Shown: piece after piece, positions 6,319 to 13,729 of the stretch
Layout: every line of letters begins with the position of its first letter
Position numbering within the stretch: position 1 is the stretch's first letter
Source of the DNA: Porticoccaceae bacterium
GTDB taxonomy: Bacteria; Pseudomonadota; Gammaproteobacteria; Pseudomonadales; Porticoccaceae
Length of the DNA stretch: 14,238 nt
Assembly: GCA_019090225.1 (NCBI GenBank)
Contig: JAHRWI010000041.1
Location: 1 to 14,238, forward strand
Direction of reading: 5' to 3'
Made by a program: the position numbers and the translations under genes
The notes under the pieces: generated by a model
Databases searched by the model: none
What the model was told of the DNA's origin: nothing
What the model saw: the letters and a program-made list of their open reading frames with translations, nothing else

Positions 6319-7656
6319 ATGAAAAAATGTATCAAATTTCCGCCGACATACCTCAATCAACTTCCCGGTTTCCTGACAACTTTACCGTTGTTAATGGCAG
6401 CCACCCTGTTATGGCTGCCGGCAAATTCCAATGCGAGCGAAGATCAAAGCTACCAGGCTTTGCGAGACTGGATTGATAATCCTCCCACTGGCACTCAGGC
6501 AAGCCCCGGCCAACATCTGACTTCGGGTGACCGAGAGGCTGTGCTCGAAGCCCTGATTCCTCAATCAGCCTGGGGGTACTACTTTTTCGATGATATGGAC
6601 ATGGAGATAACGGCGACCAGAAACTACCCCGTACCAGATGGCTGGGGCGGTGAGGACATGGATACTGATTTTGCCGTAGATGAAGCTGGCACTTTGCTTG
6701 ACTTTACTGGTGGCGGTTACCCCTTCCCTGACATTTCGCCCGACGACCCCAAGGCAGGTCAAAAAGTCGTCCAGAATATGCTCTGGCGACCGGGGGCTAA
6801 TGACTATGACATGCCCATGGTCACGTGGTTGCGCAGCGAAGGCGGCAAGCTCGACCGTGTTATGGAATATACATCGACAAATGCGACCTACGCTCGCGGC
6901 AAAGAAAGCCTGGTACCCGGCTATGAAGAGGTTAAAAGTAAACAGGTTATGGAATTTCGTTCACCTCGGGATATGGCTGGCGCCAAAGACATGTCCATCC
7001 GCTACGTTGATCACCATAAGGAAAACTCGGGCTGGCTATATATGCCCGCGCAGCGCAAGCCGCGACGCACTCTTGCTTCGGAACGCACTGGCGAGCTAAT
7101 GGGTATGGACATGATCCGCGAAGACTCAATGGGGTTTGGCGGCAAGACTTACGAAAACAACTGGACTTACCTTGGCAAGCGTAAAGTGCTTGCCACCATT
7201 AATGTGAGTACCAACCCTGAATTTGGTGGCCCCAGTCAATGGGTGCCACACAAAGCCCGCTGGGAAGTTCGTGATGCCCACGTAATCTTGATCGAACCTA
7301 AAGCAGACAACCATCCTTACAGCCACCGTATCGTTTTCATCGATGCTGAAACTTACTGGACCCACTGGATGTTTGCCTTCGACAAGCAGGACGACCAGCT
7401 ATTGCGCATGAATCAGCATTTCCTGAAGTACTCCGAAGATTTCGGTACAGAGCCGCCCGAGCAAGCACCTTATATCAAGCAGGATTTCTCCAAAAGCGTG
7501 GGTCATAAGGTCTTCCTGCATCTTGGCCAGGTGGACATAAACGCCAAAAAACCCCATGCGACGCTGACCCATTGTTATACCAATAAGAGAGAATTTACCG
7601 CAGCGCGGGCCAAGCAGTTTTATTCTCTGCGCAATATGATCAGCGGTCGGCGCTAA
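6319..7656 (+). CDS. DUF1329 periplasmic/outer-membrane lipid-handling protein
   Basis: The 445-residue protein has an N-terminal signal peptide (basic start, hydrophobic 18-34, probable cleavage after ANSNA at residue 39). The mature chain matches DUF1329, a family with a LolA-like beta fold. Recognisable stretches are NNWTYLGKRKVL, the PHKARWEVRDAHVILIEP region and HRIVFIDAETYWTHWMFAFD. Length is normal for the family. DUF1329 genes are usually paired with DUF1302 genes, often beside RND/MMPL-type exporters and in loci for hydrophobic compounds. The biochemical role is not established; binding or transfer of a lipid-like molecule across the periplasm is inferred from the fold. AAGGAAGGA ends 5 bases before the ATG. 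DUF1302 follows after 96 bases, with a hairpin between. Confidence 0.88.
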   Translation: MKKCIKFPPTYLNQLPGFLTTLPLLMAATLLWLPANSNASEDQSYQALRDWIDNPPTGTQASPGQHLTSGDREAVLEALIPQSAWGYYFFDDMDMEITATRNYPVPDGWGGEDMDTDFAVDEAGTLLDFTGGGYPFPDISPDDPKAGQKVVQNMLWRPGANDYDMPMVTWLRSEGGKLDRVMEYTSTNATYARGKESLVPGYEEVKSKQVMEFRSPRDMAGAKDMSIRYVDHHKENSGWLYMPAQRKPRRTLASERTGELMGMDMIREDSMGFGGKTYENNWTYLGKRKVLATINVSTNPEFGGPSQWVPHKARWEVRDAHVILIEPKADNHPYSHRIVFIDAETYWTHWMFAFDKQDDQLLRMNQHFLKYSEDFGTEPPEQAPYIKQDFSKSVGHKVFLHLGQVDINAKKPHATLTHCYTNKREFTAARAKQFYSLRNMISGRR

Positions 7657-7681
7657 CTGTTCCTGCCCACGACTTCTAATG

Positions 7682-7709
7682 CCGGAGGCCTGTATTAACA
7701 GGTCTCCGG
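7682..7709 (+). other. intercistronic hairpin between DUF1329 and DUF1302
   Basis: CCGGAGGCCTG (7682-7692) and CAGGTCTCCGG (7699-7709) form an 11-bp stem with one G-U pair and a 6-base loop, TATTAA. Only a short ATTT follows, so it is either a weak terminator or an mRNA-stabilising element that sets the DUF1329:DUF1302 ratio. Confidence 0.55.
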
Positions 7710-7752
7710 TGCATATTTAACTCCAAGCATTTAACCTCTCGAGGCCATACAC

Positions 7753-9351
7753 ATGCTCAAGTGTCGCTTTTATCTTGCTAAATTTTTAATTCTCTTTAGC
7801 TCAATTCTGTTTCCAATGCTGTCCTGGGGCATCATCAATATTGGGGAAGATATCGAGCTTGAAGGCTTTGTAAAAGCGCACAATATTATGAAGACCGGGG
7901 CGAGACCTTTCAACGATGGCGAACTCACCCACCAACGCAACACTGCCCAGCTAGAGGGCAAATACTACTTCCTCCGCGAGGGCACGGCGTTTAACCGTTT
8001 TTCGACCGGCCCCATTGAAGAAGCTACTTTCACCTTCCTGGGCCGAGCCGTCTACGACTCTGTGTACGACCTGCGCGACAGTTACGACGTACTAAACGAC
8101 CGAGGCAAAGAGGAATACAAAATACGTGAAGCCTTTGTCGATTTTATGATGCCGCCGTTTACCCTGCGGCTGGGTCGTCAGCAAGTTGTCTGGGGTGAAA
8201 CAGACAATTTCCGTGCCCTCGACGTTATCAACCCGCTTGACAGAACCTGGCATGGAACCAGGGAATCCTGGGAGGATATTCGGATTCCGCTATGGATGGC
8301 CAGAGGTATATGGGACATTGGTAAGATTGGGCCGTTCGAGGAAACCTTTCTCGAAGTCATCGTCATCCCCGATGACTTTCAAACCAATAAGGTCGCCACC
8401 AGGTACCCGCGACCCTGGGCTTTTAAAGGCATTGGCCTGCAGGATGAGAACGCAAACTCCGTCCTTATTGATAACACTCTTTACGATCTAAACGTCAACG
8501 TCATCGATAGTTCGCCGGAAAAAAGAGAGTTAAGCAATGTCCAGGGAGGCTTCCGATTCAAGGGCATCTGGAACGATGTTGATTTCAGCGTCAATTATTT
8601 TTATGGCTTCTCGCAAACTCCAGGTGTCAAGGTGCTTTCTGTCGGACTCGACCAATTTGACACCTTCCAGACTACGGTTGAAGTCGTCAATCCTCGAATC
8701 AACGTGTTTGGCGTGACCGCTAGTTATTCGGAAGAAAAGTACACCCAATCAGTTATTCGTCTCGAAACCACTATTACCAAAGGGATTCCGGTATCCATCG
8801 CTGCAGGCGCCCCACACCGAGCCGACCCTGACGGGGACGGTTTTGATACCGCCCACCAGTCGGTGGTCATGATTGGTCTCGATCGGCCTACATGGATTCC
8901 CGCACTCAATAGTTTGCGGACATTTTTTCTCTCCACCCAGTTTTTCTGGCGACGTTACCTCGACTACAACAACTATTATCAGGGTAGCTTTTATGACGTA
9001 AGGCCCGCTGTAGTGAATGGTTCAGTGGTACCGGACCGCTTTGTGAGTGTGAATAACGACAAACTTGATCAGGATGAATTTGTTATCACTTTTTCTGCAT
9101 CCACCAGCTATGGCCGCGCCGGTCTTTGGAAACCGCAGTTCGTATTTGCCTACGACCCACGTTCGACCGGCGCTTATAACAAGATAAAAATGGAATACCT
9201 GTATTCAAAAAGCCTGGTATTCGCCGCCGAGCAGCATTTTTATTGGCGGGAAAGCGGCGATGATCAGGGCCCCTGGGGGCTTGGCTCCTATCTGGGCGAG
9301 CCGGGTATACGACGCAATGAAACGGTTTTTACCGCGACCTATCAGTTTTAA
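7753..9351 (+). CDS. DUF1302 outer-membrane beta-barrel protein
   Basis: The 532-residue protein has a signal peptide (hydrophobic 8-24, cleavage near SWG at 24-26). Many alternating amphipathic strands follow, and the C terminus is TATYQF; a final Phe with an alternating pattern is the usual signal for outer-membrane barrel insertion. LRLGRQQVVWGETDNF (138-153) with DVINPLD (157-163) is the DUF1302 signature. A calcium-site-like DPDGDGFD loop lies about 358-365. It probably sits in the outer membrane as a channel or receptor for a hydrophobic compound, working with the DUF1329 protein just upstream. GAGG lies 8 bases before the ATG. The transported substrate is unknown; the surrounding acyl-CoA genes suggest a lipid or steroid-like molecule, which is inference. 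Confidence 0.88.
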   Translation: MLKCRFYLAKFLILFSSILFPMLSWGIINIGEDIELEGFVKAHNIMKTGARPFNDGELTHQRNTAQLEGKYYFLREGTAFNRFSTGPIEEATFTFLGRAVYDSVYDLRDSYDVLNDRGKEEYKIREAFVDFMMPPFTLRLGRQQVVWGETDNFRALDVINPLDRTWHGTRESWEDIRIPLWMARGIWDIGKIGPFEETFLEVIVIPDDFQTNKVATRYPRPWAFKGIGLQDENANSVLIDNTLYDLNVNVIDSSPEKRELSNVQGGFRFKGIWNDVDFSVNYFYGFSQTPGVKVLSVGLDQFDTFQTTVEVVNPRINVFGVTASYSEEKYTQSVIRLETTITKGIPVSIAAGAPHRADPDGDGFDTAHQSVVMIGLDRPTWIPALNSLRTFFLSTQFFWRRYLDYNNYYQGSFYDVRPAVVNGSVVPDRFVSVNNDKLDQDEFVITFSASTSYGRAGLWKPQFVFAYDPRSTGAYNKIKMEYLYSKSLVFAAEQHFYWRESGDDQGPWGLGSYLGEPGIRRNETVFTATYQF

Positions 9352-9367
9352 AAACCAGCCTGTGCTC

Positions 9368-9397
9368 GGATAGCATAAATATCTTTTTATGCTATCC
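9368..9397 (+). terminator. strong hairpin after DUF1302, possible terminator
   Basis: GGATAGCATAAA (9368-9379) pairs perfectly over 12 bp with TTTATGCTATCC (9386-9397) around the loop TATCTT. It starts 17 bases after the DUF1302 stop. No T-tract follows, so termination is uncertain. Confidence 0.5.
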
Positions 9398-9420
9398 AGA
9401 CGGCGTCTGCTGAGTACGAT

Positions 9421-9963
9421 ATGGAATCCTATCGGGCGGTGATTGATTTCTGGTTTGAAGAGCTGAGCCCTGCCCAGTGGTGGCGGGCAGATCCGGCTAT
9501 TGACCAAATCGTTGCCCAGCGATTTGCCAGCCAGCATCGGGCTGCCGCCCGTTGTGAACTCCATGAATGGCGTAAACAATCTTTGGGCTGCCTCGCCGAA
9601 ATTATTGTCCTCGATCAGTTTTCGCGAAATTTATACCGTGACTCTGCGCAGGCCTTTGCACAGGATTCCCTGGCCCTGGCCCTAGCTCAACAGGCCATTG
9701 CTTTAAATGTGCAGAAAGATTTATCGTCCCAGCAAAAAGCCTTCTTATATATGCCTTTTATGCACAGCGAATCTCAGTATATCCATGAATTAGCCCTTGG
9801 ATTGTTCAGCGAACGGGGACTGGAGCAAAATCTGCGCTCTGAAATCCGACACAAAGCCATTATTGATCGCTTTGGCCACTATCCCCATCGAAATAAAATG
9901 CTGGGTCGCTCGTCAAACCCCGAAGAAATTGAATTTCTAAACCAGGCTGGCTCCTCATTCTAG
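9421..9963 (+). CDS. DUF924 family protein
   Basis: The 180-residue protein matches the DUF924 family: an N-terminal VIDFWFEELSPAQWWRADPAID, then CLAEIIVLDQFSRNLYRDSAQAF (57-79), the FLYMPFMHSES stretch (107-117) and the closing HKAIIDRFGHYPHRNKMLGR (143-162). It is all-helical, TPR-like, without signal peptide, and cytoplasmic; length is normal. The DFWF, LDQFSRN and FGHYPHRN motifs are strongly conserved across proteobacteria, but no biochemical function is established. The start ATG has only a weak GAG about 8 bases upstream. The gene is separated from DUF1302 by a strong hairpin, and its stop overlaps the stop of the opposite metallopeptidase gene by three bases (CTAG). Confidence 0.9.
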   Translation: MESYRAVIDFWFEELSPAQWWRADPAIDQIVAQRFASQHRAAARCELHEWRKQSLGCLAEIIVLDQFSRNLYRDSAQAFAQDSLALALAQQAIALNVQKDLSSQQKAFLYMPFMHSESQYIHELALGLFSERGLEQNLRSEIRHKAIIDRFGHYPHRNKMLGRSSNPEEIEFLNQAGSSF

Positions 9964-10958
9964 GGAGAGCTTAGCTCTATTTTTGCTTCGCCCTCACTCT
10001 CCGCGCGCTCGTTGCTGTCATTGCAGCGTAAACGCGCACCCATATATCTGCGTAAAGATGGAATGTTACAGGCCCTCCGCGAGTTTTTTTGCCGGTATTC
10101 CGCCATATTAAGAAAGTGGCCAAGCAACTCGTAGCACACCGTCACCGATGCCGTCGGCGAATGCCAATAAGCATCGGGCTCGGAAACACAATTATCAAAT
10201 TCAATACTGATCGGCCGTGGCAAACTAAAGCGAGCAGACAGGGCAGCAACCAGTTTTTCAGCGACGCGTGAGCTCTGAAGTAAATCAAACATAAGCTCAT
10301 TCTGCCCTTCAATGGGTTCCTCATAAGTCACCGTAAACTGTTCGCCGGTATTCATGATTTTTCCCGAATGACCGTAGGTATCGAGCAACCACTGGACCGC
10401 GTGATCAGCCTGCCGATATTCCGCCTCACAGCTCATAGCCCGCTCAAAAGGCAATATTTCCGTATCTATCAGGTCTTCGAGTAATTCGACCTTACCGCCG
10501 TAAATCAAACACACAATGTTGTGAAAGCGCTGAATTTCTAGATGATGGTTATCCCAGTAATCGATCTTGCCTGAGGGCCTGTCCTTTAGTTCCCACTCGG
10601 TGTACCAGTCGCCTGCCACTGCAAACAGCCAGGGGATGACTTCTTCTGCGGACTGATGCTGACGCGCCCTGAGCATAACAATCATCGCTATACGATCTGC
10701 GGCATCCTCTTCGGTGCCGAGCACCGGCAATTTTAATTCCTCGATCAACATATGGCTGAATTCATGGAGCAGGGTAAATTCAAGATTGGCCAGCACGAAA
10801 AATTGGCCTACATCTGGGCTGGCTGATTCGGGAACGGCTGCTTCGGGAACAAGCGCCTCGGAACTGACTGCCTTGGGAAATTCAGGCGGATTCGTTTCAC
10901 TGCCGGCGAGTGCGCCGCAGGGTAAGATTAATAAACAGATAAGTGCGCTGAAACGCAT
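9960..10958 (-). CDS. secreted DUF4344-type putative zinc metallopeptidase
   Basis: The 332-residue protein begins with a signal peptide (MRFSALICLLILPCGALAG, probable cleavage after ALA at 18). A low-complexity linker of about four five-residue repeats (27-46: FPKAV SSEAL VPEAA VPESA) follows. The catalytic motif is HEFSH at 65-69 (HExxH), and acidic residues in GTEEDAADRIA (81-91) can supply the third zinc ligand. SVTVCYELLGHF in the C-terminal third resembles the second conserved block of the DUF4344 family. It should act in the periplasm or outside the cell; the substrate is unknown. C14 lies in LPCG, a poor lipobox, so a lipoprotein is less likely. GAGG sits 7 bases before the ATG. The gene is convergent with DUF924 and divergent from the acyl-CoA dehydrogenase pair. 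Confidence 0.8.
   Translation of the reverse strand: MRFSALICLLILPCGALAGSETNPPEFPKAVSSEALVPEAAVPESASPDVGQFFVLANLEFTLLHEFSHMLIEELKLPVLGTEEDAADRIAMIVMLRARQHQSAEEVIPWLFAVAGDWYTEWELKDRPSGKIDYWDNHHLEIQRFHNIVCLIYGGKVELLEDLIDTEILPFERAMSCEAEYRQADHAVQWLLDTYGHSGKIMNTGEQFTVTYEEPIEGQNELMFDLLQSSRVAEKLVAALSARFSLPRPISIEFDNCVSEPDAYWHSPTASVTVCYELLGHFLNMAEYRQKNSRRACNIPSLRRYMGARLRCNDSNERAESEGEAKIELSSP
10822..10881. repeat. four imperfect 15-bp repeats inside the metallopeptidase gene
   Basis: Units of 15 bases at 10822, 10837, 10852 and 10867 share a core like TCGGGAAC and encode five-residue Pro/Glu/Ala units just after the signal peptide. The in-frame period means copy number can change without disrupting the protein. 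Confidence 0.55.
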
Positions 10959-11084
10959 TGTTTAACCTCGTGCCGATACTTAAGCCTGTACCTAAGCCCG
11001 CACGTAAGCTATACGGAAAAATGGTGGTATAGGGTCTAAAACTAATCGAGAAAAATAACATATTACACTTTGCGCCACGGCACG

Positions 11085-11095
11085 TTAGAATCTAA
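11085..11095. promoter_or_regulatory. short palindrome before the acyl-CoA dehydrogenase pair
   Basis: TTAGA-A-TCTAA at 11085-11095 lies about 30 bases before the ATG, and a related CTTAGA half-site recurs at 11108-11113. It could be a small operator. It sits where the promoter or 5' end of the mRNA is expected. Confidence 0.3.
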
Positions 11096-11123
11096 GTCAT
11101 AATTTACCTTAGATTTTAAACCC

Positions 11124-12308
11124 ATGAATTCAGAAAAAGACCTCGACAAATTCCGCATTATTGTCAGTGACTGGATAGAGAAAAACTATCCGGCCGAGCT
11201 TCGCCAGGCGCCCGGCGCTGATGGCCAGGATCCCCGGCAATCCAAACCCTATGAACAAGCCTGGTTACGGCACATGGCTGAGCAGGGCCTGCTGGCGCCT
11301 ACCTGGCCAAAGGAATACGGTGGTGCCGGGTTTTCGGCTGATCAAGCCCGCATCCTCGCTCAGGAACAACGCCGCGCTAAAGTGCGGGCGATACCCATCA
11401 GTGCTGGTTTATCCTTACTGGGACCAGTATTGCTTGAGCACGGCACGCCGGAGCAAAAACAGCAGCATTTGGCGAAAATAGCCCGCGATGAAATTTTCTG
11501 GTGCCAGGGCTACAGCGAGCCGGGTTCCGGTTCCGACCTGGCCAGCCTGTCGACACGGGCGGAACTGGTCGGTGATGAATTTGTTGTTAATGGTCAGAAG
11601 ATCTGGACCTCCCACGCTGACGATGCCGACTGGATGTTTTGTTTGGTGCGCACTGATCCCGACGCGTCGAAACATGAGGGCATCAGCTTTTTGCTGATCG
11701 ACATGAAAACACCGGGTATCTCCGTGTCGCCTATTCGACTGATCAGCGGCCCCTCGGCTTTTTGTCAGACATTTTTCGATGATGTCCGGGTGCCCAAAGA
11801 AAGTTTGATGGGTCACCTTGGCCAGGGCTGGACGCTGGCGAAACAACTGCTCCAACACGAGCGCCAGGCGCTGGGGTCTATTGGCCGTGGCGATGCTCGG
11901 CGGGCGCTAACTCTGCCCGAGCTAGCCGCACAGGAAATGGGTACGGATGATCAGGGCCATATTGCCAACTCAGGCATTCGCAACCAGGTCGCTCAATGTG
12001 AGCTAGATAGCCTGGCATTGCGCACTACCATGAGTCGCAGTGCCGATGAAGCCAGAGCCGGTCAGAGCGGGGGCCACATCGCCTCGATGCTGAAGCTCTA
12101 CGGCAGCGAGTTAACCAACCGTCGTCACGAATTAATGATCAGTATGCGGGGCACCGATGGCATCGGCTGGGAAGGCCCTGGCTTTACCCCGGCAGCATTG
12201 CGCACCACGCGACAATGGCTCCGCGCCAAAGGTAACTCCATCGAAGGCGGCACTAACGAAATCCAACGTAACGTAATTGCCAAGCGCGTCCTCGATCTGC
12301 CCGAATAA
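11124..12308 (+). CDS. acyl-CoA dehydrogenase subunit with catalytic Glu (FadE-like, alpha)
   Basis: This 394-residue flavoprotein subunit has the acyl-CoA dehydrogenase fold: an N-terminal helical domain (1-125), a middle beta domain with CQGYSEPGSGSDLASL (127-142) and INGQKIWTS-type VNGQKIWTS (155-163), and a C-terminal helical domain. SIEGGTNEIQRN (372-383) carries E374, the expected catalytic base that takes the alpha proton of the acyl-CoA. The RxxFG FAD-contact motif normally found near residue 270 is missing; that stretch reads LPELAAQEMGTDDQG. The next gene, 63 bases on, has the opposite pattern, so the two probably form a heterotetramer like those of mycobacterial and proteobacterial steroid side-chain degradation. 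No ribosome-binding site is evident before ATG 11124. Substrate inferred as a CoA-linked branched or cyclic acyl chain. Confidence 0.9.
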   Translation: MNSEKDLDKFRIIVSDWIEKNYPAELRQAPGADGQDPRQSKPYEQAWLRHMAEQGLLAPTWPKEYGGAGFSADQARILAQEQRRAKVRAIPISAGLSLLGPVLLEHGTPEQKQQHLAKIARDEIFWCQGYSEPGSGSDLASLSTRAELVGDEFVVNGQKIWTSHADDADWMFCLVRTDPDASKHEGISFLLIDMKTPGISVSPIRLISGPSAFCQTFFDDVRVPKESLMGHLGQGWTLAKQLLQHERQALGSIGRGDARRALTLPELAAQEMGTDDQGHIANSGIRNQVAQCELDSLALRTTMSRSADEARAGQSGGHIASMLKLYGSELTNRRHELMISMRGTDGIGWEGPGFTPAALRTTRQWLRAKGNSIEGGTNEIQRNVIAKRVLDLPE

Positions 12309-12371
12309 TTTTATCAACTAGTTTATATGGCTGCGCCGCACTGACGCCTGCGCACCACAGGAAAACGTCTT

Positions 12372-13526
12372 ATGGCACTGGTTCTCACCGAAGAACAGCA
12401 ATTACTGAAAAATTCAGCACGCGAATTTGTCGCAGGGACCCTTGCGGTCGATCAGGTGCGACAGCACCGAGATGGCACATACCCTGGTAGTGACACAGCA
12501 CTGCGCTATTCGCGGGATCACTGGCAAAAAATGGCCGAACTCGGCTGGACGGGTATTATCTTCCCGGAGCAATACGGTGGCCTTGGTCTCGGCTACGCTG
12601 AACTGGGTATTGTGCTCGAAGAACTGGGTCGCTCCCTGGCTGCCCAGCCTTTTTTATCCACGGTCCTGCTAGCGGGCAACACCATTTTACGAGGTGGTAG
12701 CGAAGACCAGAAACAAAGCTGGTTACCAGGAATCTGTACGGGAGAAAAGGTGCTAGCACTGGCCTTTCAGGAAGGCGGTCGCTTTTCACCCTGGCAGGTA
12801 AACACCCGTGCCGACACAAGCGCCAAGGGCTTTCAAATAAGCGGTGAAAAACGCTTTGTGCTAGATGCTTACGGCGCGGATCAACTGGTGGTATTGACCC
12901 GCACATCCGGTTCAACTGGAGACAGGGAAGGTCTCACCCTGTTCCTTATCGACCCCGCTGAAAAAGGCGTCAGCATTACCGATTTGAAGGTGCTCGATAG
13001 CCGCAATGCAGCCTTGATCGAATTTGATGGAACAGAAGTGTCGGCTGAGCAAGTCATCGGCGAGGTCGGCAAAGCCGCAGACATACTGGATCCCGTTTTT
13101 GACTGCGCCATCGCCGGGCTCAATGCCGAACTGGTCGGTATCATGTCAGAGGCTTTCGAACGGACTCTGGAATACCTGAAAACCCGCCAGCAATTTGGCG
13201 CACTAATCGGTACCTTCCAGGCCCTTAAACACCGTGCCGCAGATATGTTCTGCGAGCGTGAACACGCGATCTCAATGACCATGGCAGCGCTTCGAGCCAT
13301 TGATGACAAGAGTCATGATGCCAACCTGCTCATCAGCGCCGCCAAGGCCAGAACATCGGACGCTGCTAACCTGATTGGTCGAGAATCAATTCAGATGTTT
13401 GGCGGTATTGGCATGACCGATGAAGAAGATATCGGCTTGTTTATGAAACGTGCGCGAGTAGCGGAGATGACGCTGGGGGATAGCACCTATCATCGGGAGC
13501 GATTTGCCCAACTCAGTGGATTTTGA
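12372..13526 (+). CDS. acyl-CoA dehydrogenase subunit with FAD motif, no catalytic Glu (beta)
   Basis: The 384-residue protein begins MALVLTEEQQLLKNSAREFV, the usual acyl-CoA dehydrogenase start. It has GWTGIIFPEQYGGLGLGYAE (58-77), the middle domain, TRQQFGALIGTFQALKHRAAD (271-291) with R272 and QFG for FAD contact, and SIQMFGGIGMTDEED (339-353) for the FAD pyrophosphate. At the place of the catalytic Glu the sequence reads EMTLGDSTYHRERF (365-378), without the EGT motif, so this subunit alone should not catalyse dehydrogenation. The catalytic-domain loop normally reading EPGSGSD is also degenerate (FQEGGRFSPWQV). It complements the upstream subunit, which has the Glu but lacks RxxFG. ATG 12372 is preceded by a weak AGGA about 8 bases upstream. 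The tandem order suggests one transcript. Confidence 0.9.
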   Translation: MALVLTEEQQLLKNSAREFVAGTLAVDQVRQHRDGTYPGSDTALRYSRDHWQKMAELGWTGIIFPEQYGGLGLGYAELGIVLEELGRSLAAQPFLSTVLLAGNTILRGGSEDQKQSWLPGICTGEKVLALAFQEGGRFSPWQVNTRADTSAKGFQISGEKRFVLDAYGADQLVVLTRTSGSTGDREGLTLFLIDPAEKGVSITDLKVLDSRNAALIEFDGTEVSAEQVIGEVGKAADILDPVFDCAIAGLNAELVGIMSEAFERTLEYLKTRQQFGALIGTFQALKHRAADMFCEREHAISMTMAALRAIDDKSHDANLLISAAKARTSDAANLIGRESIQMFGGIGMTDEEDIGLFMKRARVAEMTLGDSTYHRERFAQLSGF

Positions 13527-13729
13527 GCAGTTCGCTGAATCTAGCCGACCCTCGCCGCGCACAGAGCCGCCGAGCATAGCGAAATGTAGCGCCACGCCGA
13601 ACTTTATTTTTAGCAGGAAATCCGTCTAAATACTGGCCCGACTAAATTTTTTTGCCATTCCCTGTTACGATTACCAAACCCAGGCAACCAGCCTTCACAG
13701 GATTTACTGATAATAAGCGAGGAGCCATT

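Noticed and set aside
9960..9963. Overlapping stops of the DUF924 and metallopeptidase genes as a special regulatory overlap
   Set aside because: Tail-to-tail CTAG overlaps of this kind are common in compact bacterial genomes.
10916..10922. Lipobox in the metallopeptidase signal peptide (C14 in LPCG)
   Set aside because: Proline just before the cysteine is unfavourable, and a good signal peptidase I site (ALA) follows.
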